NCBI RefSeq assembly: GCF_003627215.1
Contig: NZ_CP032678.1
Span: forward strand, 310,001-374,000
Direction of reading: 5' to 3'
Source: Pseudomonas sp. Leaf58
Lineage (GTDB): Bacteria; Pseudomonadota; Gammaproteobacteria; Pseudomonadales; Pseudomonadaceae
DNA: 64,000 bases
Shown: one piece after another, positions 51,922-60,843 of the stretch
Layout of the letters: each line of letters starts with the position of its first letter
How positions within the stretch are numbered: the first letter of the stretch is position 1
Translations under genes and position numbers: made by a program
Notes under the pieces: model-generated
What the model saw: the letters and a program-made list of their open reading frames with translations, nothing else
Told to the model about the DNA's origin: nothing
Databases searched by the model: none

Positions 51922-53453
51922 AGCTCAAGGGGCTGTTTCAAGCCATACCATTTGGGCATTTCAGCAGTCCGCTGAAAGCCAAACTGCGTCAATTGCTGGA
52001 TGCAATCAATGGGGTGCTCAATGATATCGGGAGTGATGAGCATCTCCTGCTGCCATCCCTTTTTGCAGCGCATGCGTACAAGCCCGACCTGGTAGTCCAA
52101 GCGTTGAATATCGTTGTCTCAGCCAGGCAGGGGCGCGCAGAACTGTTGTCCAGCCCGATGGTTCAAGCGGCATGGGCGGCTGATGGGGGCCATCCCCACG
52201 TACTCCAGAGCTACCGGGTCAGCAGCGATGCTCTGCATGCCGTTGCCGGAGGTGCGCACCACGCCTTGCTGGCGCTGGATGGCTCGCACCATGGCCTGAA
52301 GGATGGCGCCCGAGCGTTTGCCCTCAAACATTTTCTACGCAGCCTTGAGCTTGATCGGCAGCATGACCCCGCGCTGCTGAGTGTGCTGTCGCTTAGGGGT
52401 TTTCATGGTGAGTTCGTATCCCCGCAGTACGTCACGACACACGCCGCAAGGATTTACCTGGAGGCTTATTTCCCTGGCTTCCAGACACCCAATACACTGA
52501 GACCATTGAGCCCGACGCTGATCAATGACTTGCTCAAGGCAACGGGCCGATTGCCAAGCAACGATGTGCAGAGATGGCTGTTCAAGGTGCTGGTCTACAA
52601 TCCGGGGCTGCGCTTGAGAATGGCGGGGTTCGATTGCGACCAGGTGGTGGAGCACTTGCTGCCCGTTTCGATGCAGATCGTTGATGCCTGGCAACAGTGC
52701 GGCGAACACCCTCTGTCCAGCACCGAGGTGCGCTTGATTGAACGCCAGTCAATGATCAACCTGGCCTATCCTTCGCCGGAGCATCTAGCGGCTTTGCATG
52801 TAACCCCGGAAGAGATTCTGGGCCACCCTAATCAAGACAAAGATCACCTGCCCGTCTGGGCGAAAGTGACCTTGCAGGGGCCCTGCAGAGTATTCAATTT
52901 CCTCCAGGGCACTGAGGTAGAGCCTGGGTTCGATCAAGGGCAACTGCGTGAACGACCCACAAGCATTCTTCGTCAGCAGGTGGCTCAGCTGAAGCTGGCG
53001 ACCTCGCTGCTCAAGGAACATCAGCGCAGTGACATGACTGACAGGATGTTGGCCAGGGCATTGGAGCAGGGGGGCTTGCATTACCCCCATGCCGATGAGC
53101 TGCTATGCCTGGTGCCTCACCTGCGACCCGAGCTGCACGAGGCGCCAGCTATCACGGGCCTGGTGGTGATGATGATTGAGGCGCAATTGTCCCAGTCAAC
53201 GCTGAAGGGGCGTAAGCGAATCGCGTTGAATTCGAACACCTTTGGGAGGCGAGATTTTCAAGCGATCAGGCAATTGATAGCAGCTAGGCCAGAAGTGCTA
53301 GGGGGGATGGTCGAATATCTGGAGCGCAATGATCTGTTGAGCTATCCGCTGCTCAAGGCTTGCGGCCTGGATAGCAAGGTCTTGCAGAGCTTGACTGTGC
53401 AATGCTCTGGCACGCTTGCAGAAGAATTCCTATTGGACGATCTGGGTATTTAA
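51918..53453 (+). CDS. Large tail-motif paralog (ends LDDLGI), 511 aa
   Basis: The ATG at 51918 overlaps the preceding stop. It starts KLKGLFQAIPFGHFSSPLKA. Cores: AGGAHHALLALDGSH, LVYNPGLRLRMAGFD, RQSMINLAYPSPEHLAAL, LQGPCRVF and LKACGLDSKVLQSL. The tail FLLDDLGI has Ile at the last position, the only such case among the 16. It is the last gene of the contiguous array. Confidence 0.8.
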   Translation: MKLKGLFQAIPFGHFSSPLKAKLRQLLDAINGVLNDIGSDEHLLLPSLFAAHAYKPDLVVQALNIVVSARQGRAELLSSPMVQAAWAADGGHPHVLQSYRVSSDALHAVAGGAHHALLALDGSHHGLKDGARAFALKHFLRSLELDRQHDPALLSVLSLRGFHGEFVSPQYVTTHAARIYLEAYFPGFQTPNTLRPLSPTLINDLLKATGRLPSNDVQRWLFKVLVYNPGLRLRMAGFDCDQVVEHLLPVSMQIVDAWQQCGEHPLSSTEVRLIERQSMINLAYPSPEHLAALHVTPEEILGHPNQDKDHLPVWAKVTLQGPCRVFNFLQGTEVEPGFDQGQLRERPTSILRQQVAQLKLATSLLKEHQRSDMTDRMLARALEQGGLHYPHADELLCLVPHLRPELHEAPAITGLVVMMIEAQLSQSTLKGRKRIALNSNTFGRRDFQAIRQLIAARPEVLGGMVEYLERNDLLSYPLLKACGLDSKVLQSLTVQCSGTLAEEFLLDDLGI

Positions 53454-53870
53454 TTGGATATCTGATCCAGCGCCGACCTGCGACGTTCGTGCAATATTGA
53501 ATCCCTTTCAACCTTCGGCGTGGGGCAGGCATGGAACCGTTCCGGTGTAATAATGGCATCGGTTGATCCCAGTGTATTGCGGTTTCCAGTCCCCCGGATC
53601 CGCAGCTACCTTGGTTTCTGCTGATCGTCTTTTTGCACGGCCTGATCACTGGCATTGCCCTTGCGGTAAGTGCAATGATCCCCCAGGTCTTTACGGATCC
53701 TTCACGTCACACGCCTAGGAGCGCCGCTGCCTGTATTGCGCAAATGCCTTTGAAGATTGCGATGTCCGATGCATCCAGCCTTGATCGCATCAAACAAACT
53801 TACAGCAGAAGAAAACCCTGGGGGGAGTATTTGCTCTCGCCACTCAGAACGACAGAGAGCACTATTGCCG
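53454..53870. other. Gap after the paralog array, no confident gene
   Basis: A plus-strand frame from about 53567 to 54040 reads LPWFLLIVFLHGLITGIALA, a membrane-like segment. It has no good start; an upstream ATG at 53531 in the same frame is cut off by a stop. It then runs antisense to the next gene. It may be a broken small membrane gene. Confidence 0.3.
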
Positions 53871-54320
53871 TCAGGCCCATTCTGGATCCAGAGAGGGCTC
53901 TGACAGAATGGCTGTTTTTTCCTTGGCAAGCTGCGCTGCGAAATGCTCCCTGTAACCTTCTATCACCAACAAGACGGTGTCTCCCGTCAGCAGGTCTGGG
54001 ACACTCTGAATTGACTCAAGGCCATTCAGGTGTCCTTTGAGGGTATCGAAAGCTTCCTTGAGTTGGGGGTCGCGCACCTTTTCCCGAAGCACTGGGAACT
54101 CCCCTTCGTCTGTGTTTTCAGTGCCCACTTGCTCGATCTCAATCGCATGGTGTTCCAGCGCTGAAAGCGCTTCGCCGAAGTGATGCCGGATCTGCTCAAA
54201 AAGGTCTTCCGGATCCTCAATGGCGCGCTCATCAATGGGGAGCAGTAGATCGCTCAGCAAGGCGCAGCCTTCAACCAAGGATTTCTCAGCAGCTGTGTAA
54301 GGATAGATCTCGTAGCTCAT
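53871..54320 (-). CDS. Hypothetical acidic protein, 149 aa
   Basis: The ATG at 54320 has AAGGAG 7 bases upstream. The protein MSYEIYPYTAAEKSLVEGCA is strongly acidic and helical. It follows the HTH-like gene by 21 bases on the same strand, so the two probably form an operon. Its end (LDPEWA) does not carry the shared tail. Family unknown. Confidence 0.7.
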   Translation of the reverse strand: MSYEIYPYTAAEKSLVEGCALLSDLLLPIDERAIEDPEDLFEQIRHHFGEALSALEHHAIEIEQVGTENTDEGEFPVLREKVRDPQLKEAFDTLKGHLNGLESIQSVPDLLTGDTVLLVIEGYREHFAAQLAKEKTAILSEPSLDPEWA

Positions 54321-54341
54321 GGTAACTCCTTGTTGGATCGA

Positions 54342-54671
54342 TTAGGCCTTGCGGATGGGCAGCGGGGAGGGCACCTTGCCGTCCAGGTAGTCACACAGGT
54401 AGCTGCGCACGCCCTCGGGATTCAACAATCGGCCCCAGGAGCGAATGGCGTAGGTGAAGTAGTTCTCGCCGATCTTGTCGATTTGCATCTCATAATCATT
54501 GATCAGCTGATCAATGTAAAACGCAATTTTCGAGCGCTGCAGGCCCGTCAGTTCAGCGATGTTGGCGATGGTTGCGTCTTGCAATCGATCGATTGCACCG
54601 GCAGTCAAGAAGAAGCGGGCAGGGTGGGCCTTGGGTAGATGTGGTTTTTTTTGTGCTGCTTCAACGGTCAT
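54342..54671 (-). CDS. Helix-turn-helix-like protein, 109 aa
   Basis: I start at the ATG at 54671 (TVEAAQKKPHLPKAHPARFF); the longer frame has no ribosome site. Residues 38-62 (ATIANIAELTGLQRSKIAFY, then IDQLINDYEM) look like a winged helix-turn-helix, with A-x-x-x-G in the turn. A small local DNA-binding regulator is a fair inference, possibly for the adjacent genes. No family is named. Confidence 0.65.
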   Translation of the reverse strand: MTVEAAQKKPHLPKAHPARFFLTAGAIDRLQDATIANIAELTGLQRSKIAFYIDQLINDYEMQIDKIGENYFTYAIRSWGRLLNPEGVRSYLCDYLDGKVPSPLPIRKA

Positions 54672-55179
54672 GGAGATGACCCCTTTTGCGACTAGATCAT
54701 TGGTACTGTGGTCTCTTGGCGTTTCGTCCTTTGTCCGAGGGTTACCCCTCCTTACAGATTTCTTCCGTTGATATGGCGGCCCTGCTTCAACCAGCGAGCC
54801 GAGCCCCGCCTTCGGCAGTTCTCGAAAAACTCGATTCCATACATTCATTCGTCCCTAAGAGGCTGTATTTGCAGTAATTGCCATGGGCGCTTCGATCTCT
54901 ACCAGACTATTTCCCATGATAACAAATGTCAACTGAGGGCAAAAAGCCAGCAAGTTGCATGGATAGTAGCCATCATAAGGACTTCTACCTCAAATGCGAC
55001 TGGTAAACACTCGCAGTGATCTTGGTTCAAGACGGCTGCCAGAGCACTTGAATTGCCTTTTTTAACCTCAACCGCCAGTAGTCAACCAGACTTGGCTTGA
55101 GCAATACTATCAATAATCGTGAATCCTCTACCGCCCAGATTGACTCGTCGGGCGTCAGATCCTATGAGTAGCCTTGCTA
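54672..55179. other. 508-base gap, no gene seen
   Basis: The gap separates the leftward HTH-like operon from the rightward paralog at 55180. All frames are short or lack ribosome sites. An AT-rich patch with a CCTTTTTT run occurs near 55055. It is long enough to hold divergent promoters or a small RNA, but I cannot identify one. Confidence 0.35.
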
Positions 55180-56721
55180 ATGCATTCTCTATTCAAATCT
55201 GTACCCCAGACTGCGTTTTCACCGCACCTACAGCCCATTTTGGCCAAGCTCAAAGATGCCTGCGAGGCCGAGATTGCGCGCAGAGGATTGGATCCAAGTG
55301 TTTGCGATTGTTTTGCCGCCGCCGTAGGTCACAGCTATTTTCTGCCGGCCATCCTCAATACCGCGTTGGGCGATGATGTTGAGCTCCTGATCAGTGCAGA
55401 AAACCTGGAGTTTGTGGCTGCGTATGCCATGGATACCACTGATTTCGATGTGTTCTGGATGGTGATGGCGGAGGACTTCGGTGATTCGAGCTTGTTTGAC
55501 TTGAACGAGCAGGTGATGGAACGCGGCCTGACTAGCCTGGTGCGTCGGATCAATTTCCAGGACGAGACCCTGCGCAGTAAGGCAGTGGCATGTCTGGCTG
55601 ACAGGATATCCAGTTATTGCGGCTATCCCAGCAGCCAAGTATACACACTGGCCGACAACCAACCATGGTTGGCAGGACAACTCATCTTGGCGAGCCAAGC
55701 CCTCGGAGCGCTGGCTGAGGCGAGTGACTGCCAAATTCCCAAGCAATGGAATAAAGTGGAGATCAAGCCCAATTCCTTGAACCGAATCCTATGTGCCGAT
55801 CGAGACCCTGCTATCAGGGATATCGAAACTGGTGTGCGTGGACTGGTAGAGCCACCCTCCTTGCTTTCCCCGAACGGCCTTGAGCGCATTATCGACCTGA
55901 TTGTCTACAACCCAATGGTCACCCTGCAGATGAAAGGGTGGACGGTGGCACAAATTGCCCAAAGGTTGAGGCCTGGTGCAATGACCTTGCTTTCGCACTA
56001 CGGCTACAAGGAGTTTGATCGCCGGCAACTGTTTCGGCAAATGCTAGTGAATGGTTTGGATGCCTACCCACGCCTGGCAACCGAGCTTGCCGCCACGGGC
56101 GATGAGCTCTGGGGCCGAAGCCCGCTTCTGGTAAATAATCCTCGGGTGAGCAGTCTGGTGAGAACCCTGGCGGGCCCGCAGGGCACTTTTGCCGATATCA
56201 ACTGCGTTATGGAGCGCAGTCGTCTCAGTGAAGACTATGTTGGCGCGGCCTTCTTCGACTTATACGACAGCCACCTGAGCAGGACAGCTGCGGTTCGCAG
56301 CATGGAGTTCCTGACTAAGCCCGGTGATGAGATGGCTTTGCAGCTTCTAATTGAGCAGCGCAAGCTCTTTACCGAATCGGTTGCCTACCGTTGGGTGGAT
56401 ATCGAGCGGCAAAGCCCTGCTTTTACCGACGATGCCTACCTAGCCCTGATCGAATACCACATAAAAGCAGTGCTGGAACACTCAAGCCTGCTGGGCTACT
56501 CGATGCATTCAGGCAAGAAACTCCTGCAGCAGCGACCCCACTTGATGCCTGAAGTGGTCGAGATCTTGTCTTCTCTCCCTGCAGCAGGGGTGAGCAGTAA
56601 TCGCGTCTCACAATTGGCGGCAAGCATGGATGTGGATGCCGGGTTACTGCTAAGGCAGGAGGCGTTTCTGGCCGATCAGGTCATGCAGGCAGACCTGCTG
56701 AGTCACGAGCTGGGGTTGTGA
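55180..56721 (+). CDS. Large tail-motif paralog (ends SHELGL), 513 aa
   Basis: The ATG at 55180 gives HSLFKSVPQTAFSPHLQPIL, the N-terminal LF..VP...F pattern. Cores: ERGLTSLVRRINFQD, IVYNPMVTLQMKGWT, RQMLVNGLDAYPRLATEL and LAGPQGTF. It ends DLLSHELGL. It stands alone 1.7 kb beyond the tandem array and is one of the more diverged copies. Confidence 0.8.
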   Translation: MHSLFKSVPQTAFSPHLQPILAKLKDACEAEIARRGLDPSVCDCFAAAVGHSYFLPAILNTALGDDVELLISAENLEFVAAYAMDTTDFDVFWMVMAEDFGDSSLFDLNEQVMERGLTSLVRRINFQDETLRSKAVACLADRISSYCGYPSSQVYTLADNQPWLAGQLILASQALGALAEASDCQIPKQWNKVEIKPNSLNRILCADRDPAIRDIETGVRGLVEPPSLLSPNGLERIIDLIVYNPMVTLQMKGWTVAQIAQRLRPGAMTLLSHYGYKEFDRRQLFRQMLVNGLDAYPRLATELAATGDELWGRSPLLVNNPRVSSLVRTLAGPQGTFADINCVMERSRLSEDYVGAAFFDLYDSHLSRTAAVRSMEFLTKPGDEMALQLLIEQRKLFTESVAYRWVDIERQSPAFTDDAYLALIEYHIKAVLEHSSLLGYSMHSGKKLLQQRPHLMPEVVEILSSLPAAGVSSNRVSQLAASMDVDAGLLLRQEAFLADQVMQADLLSHELGL

Positions 56722-56847
56722 CGCATTAGGCCTAAATTGTTCTGGCGCATGACTTGTCAGGTAGAGTGGGGCGCTGTTAGATTGGTGACCCAGATATCCA
56801 AGTAGGCTATGGCCGAATTTACTTCAATCACCAGGTAAGGAAGATCA

Positions 56848-57255
56848 ATGAAAAAGCTATTTGCAGCGCTGCTGGCGCTGCTGCCCCTGACGTCCCACGC
56901 GGACACCACTATTGTCACCGGCAATTCCTCGGTGACGATCAATGGCAAGACCTATCATGGTCGCAACGTTTCCGTCAGCGGCAACGGCAATGTGGTGGTT
57001 GACGGAGTGCGGCAAGAAGGTTCGTTGGTAGGCCCTATCACCGTGGTGGTAAATGGGGATGCCAATTCCATCTCTACACAATCCGGTGATGTTCGGGTGC
57101 AGGGCGGGGCGAAGAAGGTCAAAACCATGAGCGGTGATGTTCATGTGGCTGGCAATATTCTTGGCGATGTCAGCACGATGTCCGGCGACATTACCGCCCA
57201 GGTAATCAAAGGGGGCGCGCATTCGGAAACCGGAGACATTGGGAAAGGTTTCTGA
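56848..57255 (+). CDS. Exported beta-helix/adhesin-like protein, 135 aa
   Basis: AAGGAAG precedes the ATG. MKKLFAALLALLPLTSHA is a signal peptide. The mature part has repeated short strands (VSVSGNGNVVVDGVRQEG, then TQSGDVRVQGGAKKVKTMSG and STMSGDITAQ) in which 'SGD[VI]' recurs three times. This fits the DUF4097-like right-handed beta-helix family of exported proteins. It is probably periplasmic or surface-exposed. A TTGTCA element near 56754 may be its -35 box. Confidence 0.72.
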   Translation: MKKLFAALLALLPLTSHADTTIVTGNSSVTINGKTYHGRNVSVSGNGNVVVDGVRQEGSLVGPITVVVNGDANSISTQSGDVRVQGGAKKVKTMSGDVHVAGNILGDVSTMSGDITAQVIKGGAHSETGDIGKGF

Positions 57256-57298
57256 ATTGGCGGGTCAGGGTCAGAGCTTTGTGATGGCAGAAGCGTAA

Positions 57299-57326
57299 AT
57301 CCCCAGGCGTCGTTTCACCTGGGGAT
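57299..57326. terminator. Bidirectional terminator-like hairpin
   Basis: ATCCCCAGG and CCTGGGGAT form a perfect 9-bp stem with a 10-base loop between two convergent genes. Confidence 0.65.
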
Positions 57327-57339
57327 GAGTAGCCAAGCT

Positions 57340-58110
57340 TTACTTTTTGAACTCGACAGTAACGATGTAGCGCTTGGCTAGTTTGGCACTGGCGTAGTCG
57401 GTGGCGCTATGATTCCAGCCCACATAGAAGGGCGAGTATGGGTAGTCGTTGACAATATTGCTGCTTGAGATGGAATAGAAAATGTTGCCAGCAGCATCGA
57501 CCATATCGATCTTGATTGATGAGAATAGCGCAGCCGAATTCTGGTTGCGATCCTCGAAGCCTATGAGTACCCGCCCACCATAGCCGAGAGAGGCATAGTT
57601 AAGTACATGCGCAGGATCAGTGCTGCTGATGAGCTTCCCGGCGTTCCCGTTGGGCATGTAACCCCACTGGGTGTCGACCTGTGCGATTGTGACCACATAT
57701 TGAGCATTGGTGTAAGCCTTCGTACCTACGCTGTCTCGCGTTGACGTGGCTGCAATATTGCGGGTTTCAATTGCGGGCTCACCAACATTGCGAACAACAA
57801 GGGTTTTCTCATTTTTTTCTGTAGCCTGAACAGTGCGCTCTTGGGGCTGCTGGCAATCTGTGGCGGTTTGTTTGAAGGGAGTACCCTGATCAATTGTGTC
57901 CGCCAGGGGGCTCCAGTTCGAACAGGCGACCAGAGCTCCGGCATTGACCCAATCACTCACAATACTTTCCCAGGGCACCCAGTTACCACTCGGTTGCGCA
58001 GCTTTTCCAGCCTGAACTGGGGCGTTCATTCGGATGATGTTGTTTGCATGCGTCAAAGGGCTGGCAAGGAGCATAGTGGCAAACAAGAAGCAAAATTTGA
58101 CTGTTTTCAT
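57340..58110 (-). CDS. Exported protein, 256 aa
   Basis: I start at the ATG at 58110, giving a Sec signal peptide (KFCFLFATMLLASPLTHA, then NN). The mature protein has two cysteines (LVACSNWSP and ATDCQQPQ), many strands, and a Tyr/Ser-rich C-terminus. It is periplasmic or secreted, of unknown family. There is no good ribosome site upstream, so expression may be weak or the start may differ. Confidence 0.65.
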   Translation of the reverse strand: MKTVKFCFLFATMLLASPLTHANNIIRMNAPVQAGKAAQPSGNWVPWESIVSDWVNAGALVACSNWSPLADTIDQGTPFKQTATDCQQPQERTVQATEKNEKTLVVRNVGEPAIETRNIAATSTRDSVGTKAYTNAQYVVTIAQVDTQWGYMPNGNAGKLISSTDPAHVLNYASLGYGGRVLIGFEDRNQNSAALFSSIKIDMVDAAGNIFYSISSSNIVNDYPYSPFYVGWNHSATDYASAKLAKRYIVTVEFKK

Positions 58111-58372
58111 GCAAATGTCCGGAGGAATGTGTGATAGAAATTGGGCCCAAATACACGCTTGATTTTCAGAGTTTGGACGCAATAAAGTCAATAAGCGTTT
58201 GTGAATTATTCCTAATACGCGACCGGTGAGCAGTATCTCAGTCAACTACCAACCTGGCCTCGCGCAGTAACTCATCCGCATTGAGCGCCCACATTCTCAC
58301 CCACGGCCAACAAATAAGGACGCGCTATGCATAGGTTGACTGGAGGAAAGTCCGCATGATTAATCGACCTGA

Positions 58373-58567
58373 CTACCCATCTTGCATCGGGCGTGCAACG
58401 GCGTAATAGCTTTGGACGCGTTTGCCGATGCAAGTGAAATCATGTTTGCCCGGTGGATTCCATTCGTCGGTGTCACTGTGGGCCAGATCACCCTTGCGCA
58501 CATTGCCATCAAAGACGAGCTCGTAGCCTGCAGGCGGTGTCGGGAGGGAGCGTTTCGCCAAGGTCAT
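58373..58567 (-). CDS. Small hypothetical protein, 64 aa
   Basis: MTLAKRSLPTPPAGYELVFD, then GNVRKGDLAHSDTDEW and YYAVARP, resembles small phage/plasmid proteins of the type 'GY.ll..G..i..GD.....W.......G......vyRRP'. It starts 9 bases after the prepilin-peptidase stop and is probably in its operon. Unknown function. Confidence 0.6.
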   Translation of the reverse strand: MTLAKRSLPTPPAGYELVFDGNVRKGDLAHSDTDEWNPPGKHDFTCIGKRVQSYYAVARPMQDG

Positions 58568-58576
58568 GTCATCGTC

Positions 58577-59338
58577 CTATGCAGTAAATTGAAGCAGGAG
58601 CAGAAACCACCCTGCCACAGCCAGCGCAGGCCCAAAGGGTAGCGGATTTCCCAGCGAAGATCGACGGGTTTTTGTGAGCAAAAGCGCCAGCAACAGCGCC
58701 AGAACACAGGCTATCAGGAACAGCAGCGGCAGTGCTTGCCAGCCAAGCCAGGCCCCGAGCGCTGCGGCAAGCTTGAAGTCACCATTGCCCATCATCTTCA
58801 TGCCGCGCATCGCCCCATAGCCCTCTGCCACGCCCCATAATGCCGCGTAAGCGAAGAAGGCGCCGTAGATACCCTCAATGGCGTCACCATGCCCTGAAGC
58901 GCGCCAGAGAAGCCCTGCCCATAGCAATGGGTACACCATGCAGTCGAGCAGCAGAAAATCACTCAGGTCAGTGTGGATCAGGGCCAGCAGGGCCCAGGTC
59001 ACTCCCACGGCCACCCAGCCTTCCAGGGTCATCCCGCCGTGCGCCAGGGCTACCAGAGAAGCTGCCAGTGCCGTGATTTCCCAAGCCAGGTGATGGCGGC
59101 GTTGATCCAGCAAGGGGATGAGCAAGCGTGCTTGCCGGCGTTGCGCCCACAGCGCAGGCAGAGCGCCGGGCAACCTGCGGCTCATGACTTTGCAGCCCGC
59201 TTCATCGGCCATTTCGAGCTGCCAACGCGCTTCCAGGAAGCGCACCAGGGCCGGAGCCAGCACACTGATCCCTCGGCCCGCCGTTAACGCGGCCAGCGCG
59301 GCGAGCCCCCAGAGCAGGGGAATTGGAATGTTGATCAT
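58577..59338 (-). CDS. Prepilin peptidase-like A24 aspartyl protease, 253 aa
   Basis: I choose the ATG at 59338 with AAGGAG 5 bases upstream. Multiple membrane segments enclose the two catalytic aspartates of the A24 family: one in HTDLSDFLLLDCMVYPLL and one in MMGNGDFKLAAALG (the GxGD motif). PilD-type enzymes cleave type IV prepilins. The N-terminal CxxC methyltransferase region is not evident. No pilin or pilus ATPase lies within the window, so its substrate would be elsewhere. Confidence 0.82.
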   Translation of the reverse strand: MINIPIPLLWGLAALAALTAGRGISVLAPALVRFLEARWQLEMADEAGCKVMSRRLPGALPALWAQRRQARLLIPLLDQRRHHLAWEITALAASLVALAHGGMTLEGWVAVGVTWALLALIHTDLSDFLLLDCMVYPLLWAGLLWRASGHGDAIEGIYGAFFAYAALWGVAEGYGAMRGMKMMGNGDFKLAAALGAWLGWQALPLLFLIACVLALLLALLLTKTRRSSLGNPLPFGPALAVAGWFLLLLQFTA

Positions 59339-59521
59339 CGCGCTCCTTGTCGTCACCACACGCTGCAACGGGCTGGCAGCGGCCTGCACACCCCATGAAT
59401 GTGGCAGAAATGCTAGAGCATTTAGCCTCGCTTGAGAAGGGACAAGCACGCTTTATGCTTAAATTGACCGAATGGCGTTCTGTGCTCTATCATCAAGGCA
59501 TCCACACGAAGAATTCAGACC

Positions 59522-59860
59522 ATGAATCAGAAGACCACCGCGTCGGGCTTTACTGTGTTTTGGCGGGAGCGGCGCACCCGAATCTTGCTGGTCATCCTCA
59601 TCCTGGGCTTTCTGGTGGGGCAGTGGGCGCAAGACGCCGTCCAGCGCCACCAGCAGCATGAGCGCTATGCCAAAATTGAAGAGCTGCGCTCGAAGTCCGA
59701 ATACCACGATCGGATTTTGAAAGCCTACCTGTTTTGCGTGCGGGATGACGGAGAGCCGGAGTCCACGTGCATCGCGAATACCGTTCAGCTGGCAGACCTC
59801 AACGGCTACCGCAGCAGAATCAAAGAGGTGTTCGACGATGCGCACATCCCAAGTCGCTAG
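59522..59860 (+). CDS. Single-TM hypothetical protein, 112 aa
   Basis: The product MNQKTTASGFTVFWRERRTR has one transmembrane segment (ILLVILILGFLVGQW, about residues 21-36). A charged helical domain with two cysteines (FCVRDDGEPESTC) follows and would be periplasmic. It overlaps the next small gene. First of three short plus-strand genes that look like one operon. Unknown family. Confidence 0.65.
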   Translation: MNQKTTASGFTVFWRERRTRILLVILILGFLVGQWAQDAVQRHQQHERYAKIEELRSKSEYHDRILKAYLFCVRDDGEPESTCIANTVQLADLNGYRSRIKEVFDDAHIPSR

Positions 59861-59966
59861 GGGCTGCCTGCTGGCACCTGCCACGACCCAGCTGGAGCGG
59901 TTTCTGGATGTGGATGCCAGTGCACTCAAACTGGTTGAGGCCAACAAGTTGCTGAAAACTGTGTGA
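59838..59966 (+). CDS. Very small protein, 42 aa
   Basis: An ATG at 59838 with AGAGGTG 7 bases upstream opens MRTSQVARGCLLAPATTQLE and ends LLKTV. It overlaps the gene before (23 bases) and the gene after (GTGTGA), filling the operon exactly. That arrangement supports real translation. Function unknown. Confidence 0.5.
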   Translation: MRTSQVARGCLLAPATTQLERFLDVDASALKLVEANKLLKTV

Positions 59967-60238
59967 CCTGGGGAATTCTTGGCTTCGGCATCTTGAGCTT
60001 GATGGCCTGGGTGAGCCAAAGCTGGCTCACTCTGGCCTCACTGTTCTTCTGGATCATCGTCCTGGGTTTGCACGTCATCCCGCAGGCGAAAAGGGATGTG
60101 ATCCGAGCCATGAATTGCTTAATGGTGCGCATCTCGTTCCTGGATGGCGGTGAAAAACACCTGTACGTGAAGCGCATGGACAGCGTGCCATTGGGTCGGC
60201 AGGAAGTGGCTTATCAGCTCGGTCGCGATGTATTCTGA
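59963..60238 (+). CDS. Small two-TM membrane protein, 91 aa
   Basis: A GTG at 59963 overlaps the stop of the 42-residue gene. The product has two hydrophobic stretches (ILGFGILSLMAWVSQSWL and ASLFFWIIVLGLHVI), then a basic cytosolic tail. Third gene of the short plus-strand operon. No known family. Confidence 0.6.
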   Translation: MTWGILGFGILSLMAWVSQSWLTLASLFFWIIVLGLHVIPQAKRDVIRAMNCLMVRISFLDGGEKHLYVKRMDSVPLGRQEVAYQLGRDVF

Positions 60239-60252
60239 AGAGTGAAAGCGGA

Positions 60253-60549
60253 TCAGGGTGTCCGCTTTTCGACTATATGCCGGCCAATCAGCGCGAGTGC
60301 TTCGTGCTTGTTTAAAACCCCGGCTCTTTTCAGCGAAATGACCAGGCGCTCAGTTTCATCCAGCTCAACCTCGTCTCCCGACAGCCGGGTGATCACAGTC
60401 GCCAACCGATCGAGATTCGTCTCGACATATTGAATCCCGCAAAAGATGGCGAGCGCGCCGATTTTTTCCCGCATGCTAATGGGGAGAGAAAACACCCTGG
60501 ATTTTTCAACCTCGATGATGGCTTGCTGGCGCTCGCTGGAAATCGACAC
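60253..60549 (-). CDS. Hypothetical protein, 98 aa
   Basis: A GTG start with GGAG 5 bases upstream gives SISSERQQAIIEVEKSRVFS. The protein is soluble and helical. It is the last gene of a five-gene minus-strand operon that includes a tail-motif protein. Its C-terminus (HIVEKRTP) does not match the tail. Unknown family. Confidence 0.65.
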   Translation of the reverse strand: MSISSERQQAIIEVEKSRVFSLPISMREKIGALAIFCGIQYVETNLDRLATVITRLSGDEVELDETERLVISLKRAGVLNKHEALALIGRHIVEKRTP

Positions 60550-60617
60550 AAGGGCTCCGTATTTCAGAATGGGGCGGCGTCGTACGCTCTGTGCAGCGAC
60601 CTGTCCGCCGCCAGCCC

Positions 60618-60830
60618 TCAGGCTTTGCTCAGCGTCTTCACAACCCCTGTCAGCGGCGCAAAGAACAGCCTTGGTGCTTCAGTCGCCCCGCGTTTGAACG
60701 ATTGCAACAACGCCTTGATGGGCGCGTCCGACAACGGCGGCAGGGTTTTACGCTGGCGATCGACATGGTCATATTCGGCGCGGATATTCTGGGCCAGGGC
60801 GTTCAGAAATGGGGTTTTGGTGGTTTTCAC
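60618..60830 (-). CDS. Small basic protein, 70 aa
   Basis: The upstream part of this frame is the antisense of the tail-motif gene, so I start at the GTG at 60830 with AGGAG 10 bases upstream; an ATT one codon earlier is also possible. The product KTTKTPFLNALAQNIRAEYD is basic and soluble. It begins 13 bases after the tail-motif gene stop. Function unknown. Confidence 0.55.
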   Translation of the reverse strand: MKTTKTPFLNALAQNIRAEYDHVDRQRKTLPPLSDAPIKALLQSFKRGATEAPRLFFAPLTGVVKTLSKA

Positions 60831-60843
60831 AATCTTCGTGCTC

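Noticed and set aside
54877..54889. 13-base match between the second CRISPR-like spacer and this window
   Set aside because: It covers only the 3' part of the spacer, outside the type I-F seed, and could arise by chance.
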